Origin: Betaproteobacteria bacterium
GTDB lineage: Bacteria > Pseudomonadota > Gammaproteobacteria > Burkholderiales > SG8-41
Direction of reading: 5' to 3'
DNA: 38,349 bases
NCBI GenBank assembly: GCA_028291945.1
Contig: JAQGNH010000129.1
Coordinates: forward strand, 1 to 38,349
Part shown: one piece after another, positions 16,156-24,704 of the stretch
How the letters are laid out: every line of letters begins with the position of its first letter
Numbering within the stretch: position 1 is the stretch's first letter
Translations under genes and position numbers: made by a program
The notes under the pieces: model-generated
Told to the model about the DNA's origin: nothing
Database searches by the model: none
Seen by the model: only the letters and a program-made list of their open reading frames with translations

Positions 16156-16848
16156 ATGACACACGCCGATGATTCTGTTGCATGCATTCTGTGTGTAGAA
16201 CCCGATCAGGAGGCACGCGCCCTCCTTGAGGAGGTACTGTCCGGATATCGAACTGTGTTTGCGTGTAGTGCATACGAAGCAATACGCGAACTGAACAGGC
16301 TCACGTACGATTCGTATATGCTCGAGTGCTGGCTTCCCGATATGACGGGCGTTCAGTTATGCCGCGAGATCCGCAAGGCCGACCCACAAGGGCCTCTGGT
16401 TTTTTGTACTGGCGCTGCACGTCAGCAGGATCGTGCGCGCGGGCTCCGTGCAGGGGCGAGCGCCTACCTGTGCAAGCCGATCAATCCGCCGGTGCTGCTA
16501 AGTCAACTGCGCGTCCTGCTGGAGCTTGCCGAGCTTGAAAGCGCGCGCGCCAAAGTCGAACTGGAGCGCGTGCTTCAGGCGGAGTTCGCCAAACGCGCTG
16601 CCGACATTCTGAAACGCACGGGCGTCGAGAGACAGAGCGCCGGTCGAGCGATGGAGAGAATTTGCAAGGTCAAGGCATCGGACGCATTCACTCGGGCAGG
16701 TGGCACGAGGGCGCACTTGCAACGCTATTGGGCGGCAGCATTTGCCGGCGCGTGGGCTGCTTACGAAAAGCCCTCGGACCGCGGCTTCCCCGAACAACGC
16801 GATCCTGCGACCCGGAGCCTCGATGATACCTCGGAGCAATCGAGCTAA
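16156..16848 (+). CDS. Atypical response regulator with Glu in place of the phospho-Asp
   Basis: 230 residues. Residues 9-125 form a receiver fold: ILCVEPDQEARALL, LECWLPDMTG, PLVFCTGAA, AYLCKPI. The phosphorylation site that normally reads LLDxxLPD reads LECWLPD, with Glu57 where Asp is expected. The acidic pocket near residue 15 is EP rather than DD. The conserved Thr (about 85) and Lys (about 107) remain. A Glu at this site often mimics the phosphorylated state, so the protein may be locked active or regulated in another way. The C-terminal half is helical (LELAELESARAKVELERVLQ, then a basic segment) and is not a recognised DNA-binding domain. A transposase remnant follows 50 bases downstream. 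Confidence 0.8.
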   Translation: MTHADDSVACILCVEPDQEARALLEEVLSGYRTVFACSAYEAIRELNRLTYDSYMLECWLPDMTGVQLCREIRKADPQGPLVFCTGAARQQDRARGLRAGASAYLCKPINPPVLLSQLRVLLELAELESARAKVELERVLQAEFAKRAADILKRTGVERQSAGRAMERICKVKASDAFTRAGGTRAHLQRYWAAAFAGAWAAYEKPSDRGFPEQRDPATRSLDDTSEQSS

Positions 16849-16897
16849 AGCCTTCATAGCTTATGCGAGGACATGGCTTCGCGAACTCAGAGCCCAC

Positions 16898-17148
16898 ATG
16901 GCAGAAGCCGAACCGATCAAGTATTGGCTCTCCACCTGCCCGCCTGACATCAGCATCAAACGTCTGGCCGACATCGCCAAGATGCGCCAGCGTATCGAGC
17001 ACGATTACATTAGCTCAAGTGGGAGTTCGGGTTGTCCCACTACGAATGCCGCGGCTGGGTTGGTGTCCATCATCATGCAACGCTATGCATTGCCGCTTAC
17101 GGCTTTCTTACCGCGCAGCGTCTGAAGCACGCCTCAAAAAAACTCTGA
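16898..17148 (+). pseudogene. Remnant of an IS701/IS4-type DDE transposase
   Basis: The frame from 16898 reads EAEPIKYWLST, then LADIAKMRQRIEHDY, the conserved C-terminal region of IS701-like DDE transposases (YWLSTLP...LAKLRWRIERDY). After a one-base deletion near 17011 the next frame continues the family: LKWEFGLSHYECRGWVGVHH, HATLCIAAYGFLTAQRLKHA, ending at TGA 17146-17148. The Glu of RIEHDY is the likely third catalytic acid. The N-terminal two thirds and any terminal inverted repeats are absent, so the element is dead. It marks the 3' edge of the glycan cluster. Confidence 0.85.
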
Positions 17149-17159
17149 TCGATGCAACA

Positions 17160-17744
17160 TCATGCGTTCGCGCCTCCAGCCAAGGCGCCGTCGGGAGGTT
17201 TCCGAGCTTCCACAAAAAGGCTCTCGCGCTCACGGTTGTCGAGCATCGCCAGCCCTGGCCAGACGCTCTCCCTGAAGGTCTGGCGCTCGATATCGACGAA
17301 GCCTGCTGCCCGCAACCATTCATCGAGGAAACCAAACGTCAACGGTGTGCGGACCGAGCCGTACCACACTATTTGCGTTACGAGCTTGGCGCTCACGTTG
17401 CGCGCGTCGCGGTCGGGAACATAGAAGTAGCTGCTGTCGCCATCGAGGTAGGCACGAATCGCCTTGTCCAGGTCGGGCACCGCCAGGCGCAAAGGGCAGC
17501 CAGGCCTCAATACGCGGTGCAACTCGCGCAACGCGGGGCCGATGAGCTGCCAAGAGAGGTCCTGCAGGATATGGATGCCGGCGATGCACTCCACACTCGC
17601 AGTGCGCAGCGGCACTCCGGTTCGTAGGTCCATTCTCAGATCGACCCCCGGCGCCATCTTGATGTCGCAGTTGAGCCAGCCCTGAGCAATTTTCGGCCCG
17701 CAGCCAAGATTTAGTTTCGTGATCGCCGGACTCTCTTCCTTCAT
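17160..17744 (-). CDS. SAM-dependent methyltransferase, class I, of the glycan cluster
   Basis: 194 residues. LNLGCGPKIAQGWLNCDI at residues 11-28 is the SAM-binding motif I and its continuation. DLRMDLRTGVPL follows, then LRELHRVLRPGCPLRLAVPD, the late strands of the fold. This is the COG4627-like class of predicted methyltransferases often found in polysaccharide clusters; the acceptor is unknown. It is the last gene of the ten-gene run, 22 bases after the glycosyltransferase. The C-terminus ends close to the transposase remnant and may have been reshaped by it, though the length is normal. Confidence 0.82.
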   Translation of the reverse strand: MKEESPAITKLNLGCGPKIAQGWLNCDIKMAPGVDLRMDLRTGVPLRTASVECIAGIHILQDLSWQLIGPALRELHRVLRPGCPLRLAVPDLDKAIRAYLDGDSSYFYVPDRDARNVSAKLVTQIVWYGSVRTPLTFGFLDEWLRAAGFVDIERQTFRESVWPGLAMLDNRERESLFVEARKPPDGALAGGANA

Positions 17745-17766
17745 GAAGTGCTCATCGCTTTCCCCG

Positions 17767-18717
17767 CTAGGCCGTCACTGAATCAAACAAGATCGTCCAG
17801 TCTGCGACGAACCGCTGGATATTGAATCGCTCTTGTGCAACGTGTCGGGCCGCTTCGCCCATGCGCTCGGCCGCGCGGGGTGAATCGATGAGATACAGCA
17901 TTCCTTCGATCAGCCGGTCCATGCGCGTGTCTATGAAACCGGACTCGCCGTTGCGGATCACCGTGCTGAGCTCGGTCGTTGCAAACCCGACGACGGGCAG
18001 CCCGACCATCATCGCCTCGATGATCGACAGCCCGAGACTGGTCCAGCGTGTTGGGTTGAAATAGAAACGGTAACGTGCAACGTGCTGCGCCAGCAGCGTG
18101 TTGTCGATTTCGCCGATGCCACCCGCGCTCTGCGCTCCCATGCCGACCAGATCGAGTGGTACGGCGTTGCGCGCTTTTTCGAACAGATCGGCTCCGACCC
18201 TCCGCCCGCGGGGCCGGAGGTGGTTCACCACGACAACGCCGCGAGGCAACTCGCCGGTAAACCGCGCCGGCTTGATGAGGTCGACACCGTGCTCGATCAC
18301 TGCCGTCGGTGTGGTGCCTGAATCCCACATCAGCTCGTTGAACGGGGTGCAGTGAACGAGCAATGTTTCGCTGTCGTCTACAAAGTGACGGGTGTCGCTG
18401 GGGTGTTCCTGGGGCGGATCGTGCTCGAGATAAACGCGGGGCAGTCCTTGTTGAGTGCGGGAGAGTAGCGTTTCCCGATCCCGCGTCCAGCCGATTCTAG
18501 ATTGATAGAGCACGCAGTCGAATTCGGTCTTGGCCACGGCGGCTAGCGGAATCTCGGTCACGTTAGCGCCCCACGGCAGGCGCCCACCGCAGCCCGCATA
18601 CCCTGGAGAGCGCCGCTCGTCGACGAGGACCAGGAAGTCGTGCGGGACCTGCGTCAGGTAATAAAGATAATTGCCGTGAACGTGCCAGGTCAGGATGCGT
18701 AACCGCTTACGCCGCAC
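17767..18717 (-). CDS. Glycosyltransferase, GT-B fold (GT4/GT1-like)
   Basis: 316 residues from a GTG at 18717 that overlaps the upstream gene by 11 bases. The N-terminal half (RILTWHVHGNYLYYL, then VYLEHDPPQEHPSDT) is the acceptor side. The C-terminal half has the nucleotide-sugar site pattern RFYFNPTRWTSLGLSIIEAM, VGLPVVGFATTELSTVI and NGESGFIDT, where the Glu in SIIEAM is the GT4-type E. It is shorter than standard GT4 enzymes. Cytoplasmic transfer of a sugar from a nucleotide donor is expected; donor and acceptor unknown. Confidence 0.82.
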   Translation of the reverse strand: MRRKRLRILTWHVHGNYLYYLTQVPHDFLVLVDERRSPGYAGCGGRLPWGANVTEIPLAAVAKTEFDCVLYQSRIGWTRDRETLLSRTQQGLPRVYLEHDPPQEHPSDTRHFVDDSETLLVHCTPFNELMWDSGTTPTAVIEHGVDLIKPARFTGELPRGVVVVNHLRPRGRRVGADLFEKARNAVPLDLVGMGAQSAGGIGEIDNTLLAQHVARYRFYFNPTRWTSLGLSIIEAMMVGLPVVGFATTELSTVIRNGESGFIDTRMDRLIEGMLYLIDSPRAAERMGEAARHVAQERFNIQRFVADWTILFDSVTA

Positions 18718-19768
18718 AGGCAGCTCCCCACTCGAGGAGGCGTCGCGCCTCGGTCATAACATGATTCACGTCCACGCCGAGCGCACACTCGTGTCCCGTC
18801 GGACATACTGCATGGGCGCATGGGCGGCATGGCACGTTATGCCAAAGCGTCGTGTGGCGCACGTGGTTCGTCGGGCGCCAGCGCTCGGCGTCCGCACCCG
18901 ACGAAATCACCACACTCGGTGTGCGCATCGCCGCCGCGATGTGAGAGATTCCGGTATCGTTGCAAACGACGAGGCTCGCACCCTCCACGAGAGCAGCGAG
19001 CGCTCCGAGCGAGGTGCCGCCGGCTAGGTTGGTTGCAGGATGATTCATGCTCTGCAGGACTGTCCGCGCGAAAGCCGCTTCGTCGGCAGTGCCGGTAAGG
19101 ACGATGCTGTAGCCGAGGGTGGCAAGCTGGTCCGCAATTTTCGCGAAACGGTCCACGGGCCACCGCCGCGACGGCAAGCGAGCTCCCGGATGCACGCAGA
19201 CATAGCGCCGCGCGATTCCTCGGCGGCCAAAGACCCGCGCCAGCTCATCGCGCTCCCACTGGCGGATGGGAAATTCCAGTTGGTCGCCCAAAGGTGTAGC
19301 GCCCACAGCTTCCACGAGCCGCAGGTAACGGGCGACTTCGCGCTCGCGCGGCTGCCACGGAAGCAGTTGCCGCGATGGCAGGTCCACGCGCTTGTGCGGG
19401 TGAAACCCTACAATCACCCGCGCGCCGAGACCCGAGACGATGGAGTTGGTCTTCTCGCCGCTGCCGTGCATTTGGAGCGCCACATCAAAGCGCCGCTGCC
19501 TTGCTGCGCTGAAGAACGCGGGCAATGCAAACGTGTCCGGTTCGCGTTCGGGCAGCCCCGGTGCGCCGGGAAATTCGAGGAAGTCGTCGATGTAAGCATA
19601 ACGCGCCGCAAAATCGCGGGCCCAGGCAAGGCCGATGAGAGTAAATTCCGCGTCGGGGTAGGCGTTGCTCAAGGCGCGCAGCGCCGGGACGATGCATAGC
19701 AGGTCGCCGAGTTGGAGGGCGCGAAACACAGCAATGCGCCGGGGCGAAGGTCTGATCAGAGGGGCCAT
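18707..19768 (-). CDS. Glycosyltransferase family 9 (heptosyltransferase-like)
   Basis: 353 residues. N-terminal AVFRALQLGDLLCIVPALRA is the GT9 opening. The donor-side half has VCVHPGARLPSRRWPVDRFA, IVLTGTADE and VCNDTGISHIAAAM, the NDTGxxH ADP-heptose site. A cysteine group follows near the end (VPCRPCAHAVCPTGHEC), also present in the second GT9 of the cluster. Family members move heptose from ADP-heptose onto lipid A core or other glycans. The start ATG is seven bases after the radical SAM stop. Confidence 0.9.
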   Translation of the reverse strand: MAPLIRPSPRRIAVFRALQLGDLLCIVPALRALSNAYPDAEFTLIGLAWARDFAARYAYIDDFLEFPGAPGLPEREPDTFALPAFFSAARQRRFDVALQMHGSGEKTNSIVSGLGARVIVGFHPHKRVDLPSRQLLPWQPREREVARYLRLVEAVGATPLGDQLEFPIRQWERDELARVFGRRGIARRYVCVHPGARLPSRRWPVDRFAKIADQLATLGYSIVLTGTADEAAFARTVLQSMNHPATNLAGGTSLGALAALVEGASLVVCNDTGISHIAAAMRTPSVVISSGADAERWRPTNHVRHTTLWHNVPCRPCAHAVCPTGHECALGVDVNHVMTEARRLLEWGAACAA

Positions 19769-19775
19769 TCGAAAA

Positions 19776-20783
19776 CTAAAACGTCCGGTTGTATACCGCG
19801 CAAGACCGGCAGATGTGCGGCGGCTCGTTGGAGGCGAGTCCCCGCCGAAGATCGCGATAGGCCGCGTTGTCCCACACTGCCACTACGCCGTCTTGGAGCA
19901 TGTTTCCCATGCGCATCCGATCGGCAGTGCTGACCATGCAGCAGGGCAGCGCATCGCCCGCATACGTCACGTAAGCGCCGCGCCATGGCCAATCGCACCC
20001 GGGCGGGCCATGCTTCTCAGCCCCAGGTTCAACGGGCGGCAGTCTCAGATTGACACCGAGCTCGGTCGCTTTTGCGCGCGCAGCTTCGAAACATTGCACC
20101 ACCCGTTTGGGATCTGCTCCTAGCAGAGTTTCTGCGGACACGAAGTCACGCATCGGCCGGTAGACGGGAGGCAATGCTTTTTCGCCGAAATCATGCGACA
20201 GGTGCTGAACGAAAACGTCGTGCACGCCGTGATCGTGCGCGAGCGCGACGATGCCGGACAACTCATGCAAATTCATGCGCATCGCGACTACCACGATACG
20301 CACGCGGGGCTTCGCGCTGGCGGCCTCTGCGCGCGCCGCCATGAGCCTGCCGAGGTTGCGCACCACCTTACGGAACGAGGCACCGCGTCGTATGCGCTCG
20401 TAGACCGACGCACTCGCCCCGTCGATCGACACATGCATTGCATCGAGGCCGCTATCGACACATTGCGCAGCTCGCGCGGGAGTGAGCATGGTCAAGTTCG
20501 AATTCGTGGACACGACTATGCCGCGGCCCGCCGCGTAGCGCACCATACGAAAGAAGTGCGGATGCATGAGCGGTTCGCCTAAACCCTGCAAATGAAGCTC
20601 GCTGATTCCGCCGAAACCGTTCACGAGGGCACAGAACGCTTCGTAGCTCAGGAACGCTTCCGGGTTGCGCGCGCCATCGGGGTGCCTGAACTGAATGGCA
20701 CACATGGTGCAGGCGAGGTTACATTGTCCAACCGGCTCGATCTGCACGAACCGTGGCAGCGGGACGTAAGCTGCATCGTTCAC
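19776..20783 (-). CDS. Radical SAM/SPASM enzyme in the glycan cluster
   Basis: 335 residues from a GTG at 20783 whose GTGA overlaps the upstream stop by four bases; longer upstream starts run inside the glycosyltransferase gene and are rejected. The 4Fe-4S motif is C21-x3-C25-x2-C28 (QCNLACTMC). GEPLMHPHFF and VSTNSNLTML are the usual glycine-rich and strand segments, and DAMHVSIDGAS is the later barrel. The C-terminal third carries cysteines (GCDWPWRGAYVTYAGDALPCC and ICRSCAVYN) in a SPASM-like arrangement for auxiliary clusters. Such enzymes do radical chemistry on peptides, sugars or cofactors. In a glycan operon it may modify a sugar, but the substrate cannot be read from sequence. Confidence 0.88.
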   Translation of the reverse strand: MNDAAYVPLPRFVQIEPVGQCNLACTMCAIQFRHPDGARNPEAFLSYEAFCALVNGFGGISELHLQGLGEPLMHPHFFRMVRYAAGRGIVVSTNSNLTMLTPARAAQCVDSGLDAMHVSIDGASASVYERIRRGASFRKVVRNLGRLMAARAEAASAKPRVRIVVVAMRMNLHELSGIVALAHDHGVHDVFVQHLSHDFGEKALPPVYRPMRDFVSAETLLGADPKRVVQCFEAARAKATELGVNLRLPPVEPGAEKHGPPGCDWPWRGAYVTYAGDALPCCMVSTADRMRMGNMLQDGVVAVWDNAAYRDLRRGLASNEPPHICRSCAVYNRTF

Positions 20784-21775
20784 GCGAACAGCACCTTGAA
20801 ACGCAGCGCGCCCGCGAGCCGCCAGAAAACCGCGAGCGGCGGAATGATGGCCGATGTCACGAGCATGTCGAGAACGTGAGATGCGTTGCGCGAAGTTCCG
20901 CGCAGTCGACGCCATGTGAACCGGGCAGTCCACACGAGCCAGCCGATCCCGGCGCTGAATGCAATCAGTGGCGCGTGAACTATCGCGCCGGCGATCGCGA
21001 CGAGCAGCGCAGCGACCGCGAAGTAATATGGGTAGGGGGGGCTGCCCGAAATCTTGGCGCGATATAGCCGGCGATGCTTCTTGAACAAAAGCGCCTCGAA
21101 CAACATGTTGCGCTGGGTCCTCATGCTCACGCCCCACGGCGCGGGCCGGACGGGGTGCACAACACGCGCTCGGGGTGCGCGCGCAACGTGCAAACCGTGC
21201 TCGATCAGGGCAAAGTAAAGATCCGAGTCTTCGCGCCATGGACGGCGGAAGCGCTCGTCGAAACCGCCTATCGCCTCGAGGGCGCCGCGCCGTACGAAGC
21301 AGTTGGCAGTGGCGAACTCAGCGCCGTCGAGGCCCGCAGTGTTGAGGTCCCAGTCGGTGGGATCGAACGGCAAGGGTACGTGGATGTAGCCGGAGGCCGC
21401 GGAAACCTTACTGCTCATGACACGAAGGCCTTCGGCAAGCCAGTCGGGCGCCGGCACCGTATCGTCGTCGGTGAACGCGACGACGTCCGCTCGCGCCGCT
21501 CGCCAACCTGAATTACGTGCGCCGGCCGGCCCGCGGCTTTTGGCGGGCGGTTGTACGTAACGCACCCGAGGCGTAAGGCCCGGGATCGCCCCCAGCGCGA
21601 TTTGTTGCACCGTGCGCCGGGTCGCAGCCGAGTGCCCGTCGTCCACGACGACGATTTCATAGTCCGTGGGATGCAGCGTCTGTCGGCTCAGTGCGTCCAG
21701 GCAGCGCCACAACAACGCGGGCCGGCCGCACGTAGGCACGACGACCGAGATACGGAGTTGCGCTTTAGCTCTCAT
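20780..21775 (-). CDS. Membrane-associated glycosyltransferase family 2
   Basis: 331 residues from the ATG at 21775, which overlaps the carbamoyltransferase stop (ATGA). GT-A signature: ISVVVPTCGRPALLWRCLDA, EIVVVDDGHS, AARADVVAFTDDDTVPAPDW with the DxD-type DDD, GGFDERFRRPWREDSDLYFA as the late ED motif. Residues about 245-325 hold hydrophobic segments (FAVAALLVAIAGAIV, AFSAGIGWLVW, SAIIPPLAVFW), so it probably sits at the inner membrane. It transfers a sugar from a nucleotide donor, identity unknown. Confidence 0.88.
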   Translation of the reverse strand: MRAKAQLRISVVVPTCGRPALLWRCLDALSRQTLHPTDYEIVVVDDGHSAATRRTVQQIALGAIPGLTPRVRYVQPPAKSRGPAGARNSGWRAARADVVAFTDDDTVPAPDWLAEGLRVMSSKVSAASGYIHVPLPFDPTDWDLNTAGLDGAEFATANCFVRRGALEAIGGFDERFRRPWREDSDLYFALIEHGLHVARAPRARVVHPVRPAPWGVSMRTQRNMLFEALLFKKHRRLYRAKISGSPPYPYYFAVAALLVAIAGAIVHAPLIAFSAGIGWLVWTARFTWRRLRGTSRNASHVLDMLVTSAIIPPLAVFWRLAGALRFKVLFA

Positions 21776-23508
21776 AGCGGCTTCTTCTCGAGCAGGAACG
21801 AGCCGATGACGAGCGCGTCCAGTGGGGTGCTGTAGAACGCTTCCACTGCGTCGCGGGGCGAGCAAACGATCGGCTGGCCGCGGCTGTTGAAGGAAGTATT
21901 GATAAGCACCGGCACCCCGGTTTTCCGCTCGAACGCGGCGAGAAGGTCGTAATAGCGTGGGTTTGTTTCCCGGTCGACGGTTTGCACGCGAGCCGTTCCG
22001 TCGACGTGGCAGGCTGCGGGGATGCGCTCTGCCTTTCCCGGATTCACGTCGTAGATGAACAGCATGAAGGGCGCCTGGGGCGCTGGCGCGATTGCGCTGA
22101 ACCAGTCAGCCAGCCGTTCCTGCATTACAGCCGGCGCAACGGGCCGGAAATCCTCACGGTCCTTGAGTTCGTTCAATCGGGCCTGCATCTCGGGCTTCAA
22201 GGGGGAGGCGAGGATCGATCGCGCGCCGAGCGCCCGCGGACCGAACTCCATGCGACCCTGGAACCAGCCGATGATATGGTCGTCGGCCAGGATGCTGGCC
22301 GACTGCTCCGCAACATCGCTCAGGCGACGATACCGCAGGTGACTCCACTCGAGAAAGCTCTCGATCTCATCGTCGCCGTAGCCCGGGCCAAGGTAAGCGT
22401 GATCCATCTGCCAGCGACGGGGACCTTTGCGCTCCAGGGCGTCGATCCACAACGCTGCACCCAGGGCTGTGCCGGCATCACCGGCAGCCGGCTGCACCCA
22501 CACCGCGTCGAAGATCCCGGCATCGCGCAAGCGAGCGTTCATGACACAGTTCAGCGCAACACCGCCTGCCATGACAAGATTGCACTCTCCGCTCTCTTTC
22601 TTGAGCCAGCGGGCGAGGATGACGACGCTTTCCTCGAGCGTTTTCTGCAGGCTGGCGGCGACATCGAAATGGCGCGGTTCGACCGGCGATCCCGGCTCGC
22701 GCGGTGCGCCGAAGCGCCGCTCGAGATCAGGAACCGCGATCTCGTATGTGCCATCGTCGCCCACGCGCACGATCTCCCTGAACGCGTCCCGATAGACCGG
22801 CTTGCCATACGATGCGAGCGCCATGACTTTGTATTCATCGGATGAATGCAAAAAGCCGAGGTAGCGCGTGACCTCCTCGTAAAGGAGGCCTAGCGAGTGC
22901 GGAACCTCGAGCGCCTTGAGACGCCGGAAAGTCCCATCCCGCCAGATACCGTGGGTCGTCGTGGTGCGCTCTCCGCGTCCGTCGAGCGTCAGCACCGCTG
23001 CGCGCTCAAAAGGCGCCGCGAGAAATGCGCTTGCTTCGTGCGCGAGGTGGTGTTCGACGTAGTGCCATCGATAGTGCGGCGGGGCTGCCAACTGGTTCAG
23101 CCGTTTTTGAAAGCGCAGCGGTGCGCCGCCAGAGAGCTGGCGCGGCGCGTTAACGAGGTAGGCATAGAAAAGCGGATCCCAGGGGCTCTCGCATGCTGTC
23201 AGAGCCTCCCCGCGCGATGGCTCGAGCGGGAGCTCAACGTGGCCGTGCGCGCAGGGGGGACTCCCTGGGAAAAGCGCTGGGTCGTAGGAATAGGCGACGT
23301 GATCGACGTCGCCAAGACGGATGCCCGCTTCCTTCAGACAGTAATCGATGGCCGCGTAGGGAAGCTCCCATGCACTGAATGGCACCGGCCGCTTCGCATG
23401 CTTGATGCGGCTGAAGCGCTCTTCTTCGGCGGCCGCGAGCACGACGCCGTCGCGCACGAGGCATGCGGCGCTATCGTGAAAAGCGGCGTTGATGCCGAGC
23501 GTGTACAT
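21772..23508 (-). CDS. Carbamoyltransferase of the NodU/CmcH family
   Basis: 578 residues, full family length. The N-terminal Kae1-like domain starts LGINAAFHDSAACLVRDG and has EEERFSRIKH, a VEHHLAHEASAF segment with metal-site histidines, and LTLDGRGERTTT. The C-terminal YrdC-like part has FQGRMEFGPRALGARSIL and LINTSFNSRGQPIV. These enzymes make carbamoyl-adenylate from carbamoyl phosphate and ATP and attach the carbamoyl group to a hydroxyl, as in Nod factors, cephamycin and aminoglycosides. Here it predicts an O-carbamoylated product of the glycan operon. Confidence 0.95.
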   Translation of the reverse strand: MYTLGINAAFHDSAACLVRDGVVLAAAEEERFSRIKHAKRPVPFSAWELPYAAIDYCLKEAGIRLGDVDHVAYSYDPALFPGSPPCAHGHVELPLEPSRGEALTACESPWDPLFYAYLVNAPRQLSGGAPLRFQKRLNQLAAPPHYRWHYVEHHLAHEASAFLAAPFERAAVLTLDGRGERTTTTHGIWRDGTFRRLKALEVPHSLGLLYEEVTRYLGFLHSSDEYKVMALASYGKPVYRDAFREIVRVGDDGTYEIAVPDLERRFGAPREPGSPVEPRHFDVAASLQKTLEESVVILARWLKKESGECNLVMAGGVALNCVMNARLRDAGIFDAVWVQPAAGDAGTALGAALWIDALERKGPRRWQMDHAYLGPGYGDDEIESFLEWSHLRYRRLSDVAEQSASILADDHIIGWFQGRMEFGPRALGARSILASPLKPEMQARLNELKDREDFRPVAPAVMQERLADWFSAIAPAPQAPFMLFIYDVNPGKAERIPAACHVDGTARVQTVDRETNPRYYDLLAAFERKTGVPVLINTSFNSRGQPIVCSPRDAVEAFYSTPLDALVIGSFLLEKKPL

Positions 23509-23552
23509 CGCAATCCATTGAGGTCAGCCCAGCTCAGGCAAAGCCGCAAACA

Positions 23553-24704
23553 TCAGCGTATCCCTCGACTGTCATCCGTCCGTGCAACCGGTACGCGCTC
23601 CGCCTGCTGCGCGAGGAGCTCGCGTGCGGCGACGGACACGCGCTCCGGGGACACGAGCTTCAAGCATGCGTGATGCTGCTGTGTACAGACGCTGCGATAG
23701 CAAAAGCGGCATGGCACATCGTGATACAGCACCCGGCTCGGCACCTTCCAAGGCACGTGCTGCGGATTGGTCAACGCGTAGAGGTCCACCACCGGCGTGC
23801 CGACGGCCGCGGCAAGGTGCGCCGGCCCGGTATTGTTGGAAATGAGGAGCTTCGCTCGCTGTATGACTGAAGCAAGCTCTCCCAGATTGAGCATCCCGGC
23901 GATGGCATGCGTGGTTGGTCCCGAGCTGGCCGCGACTGTCCGGACGATTTGTGCTTCGCGGGCTGACCCGGTAACGAGTATCTGATAGTCCGGGTAGTCC
24001 GATGCAATCGAGGCACACGCTCGCGCATAGCATTCGGGCGGATAACGGCGCGAGGGTGCGGTTGCCCCCGGGTGCACCACGATCCACGGGCGCGACAGAT
24101 CGACGCCGGCCGCGGCAATGACGCGCAATGCGGAACGGGCTTCACGATCGGGAACGTGAAATGAGAGCCGTTCGTCGCCGGCGCGACAACCGATGCCTGC
24201 AACGAGGTCGAGCTGACGTCGCACTTCGTGCCGCACGACCGTGTGCGGTTCTGGCTCCGGCGCCCAATCGCTCAGCAGCCCATAAGGGTTTTCGCGCGCA
24301 TGCGCCAGGCACAGCGGGATGCGCGCAAGCCAGCACGCGTAGGCAGCCGCCAAGGCGCTTTGGCTGTATACCGTAAAGATAACTGCGGCGTCGTACTGAC
24401 CACCCTGCAGGGTCTTGATGAGGTCGTCCGATGCTTCGACACGGGGCTGTGCGTCGCCCTTGATCCACGGCGCTTCGAACACGGTGGTGTCATCTATCTC
24501 GGGGACGTAAGGCGCGACGGCCGAACCCGAAGGCGAAGCGAGCAGGGTAATCCTGCGCTTCGGATCGGCGTGCCTCAACGCACGTATCGCCGGCGTCGTC
24601 ATGAGCACATCGCCTGCGTTGTCGAGCCGCACACACAGTACACGATGGGCCTCGCGCCACGCAGCCGCACGGGACGTTTTGGACGGCCGTGCGGCCTGTC
24701 CCAT
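23553..24704 (-). CDS. Glycosyltransferase family 9 (heptosyltransferase-like)
   Basis: 383 residues from ATG 24704, which overlaps the GmhB stop by one base (TGATG); a TTG at 24707 is an alternative. N-terminal VLCVRLDNAGDVLMTTPAIR is the GT9 opening. The donor half has IVVHPGATAPSRRYPPECYA, ILVTGSARE and LISNNTGPAHLAAAVGTPVV. A cysteine group (VPCRFCYRSVCTQQHHAC) parallels the other GT9 of this cluster, so the two are probably sister enzymes adding successive heptose-like sugars. Its neighbour upstream is a heptose phosphatase, supporting an ADP-heptose-type donor. Confidence 0.92.
   Translation of the reverse strand: MGQAARPSKTSRAAAWREAHRVLCVRLDNAGDVLMTTPAIRALRHADPKRRITLLASPSGSAVAPYVPEIDDTTVFEAPWIKGDAQPRVEASDDLIKTLQGGQYDAAVIFTVYSQSALAAAYACWLARIPLCLAHARENPYGLLSDWAPEPEPHTVVRHEVRRQLDLVAGIGCRAGDERLSFHVPDREARSALRVIAAAGVDLSRPWIVVHPGATAPSRRYPPECYARACASIASDYPDYQILVTGSAREAQIVRTVAASSGPTTHAIAGMLNLGELASVIQRAKLLISNNTGPAHLAAAVGTPVVDLYALTNPQHVPWKVPSRVLYHDVPCRFCYRSVCTQQHHACLKLVSPERVSVAARELLAQQAERVPVARTDDSRGIR

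Noticed and set aside
16863-17627. 254-codon plus-strand frame across the transposase remnant and methyltransferase
   Set aside because: The transposase homology uses other frames, and the rest is antisense to the methyltransferase.
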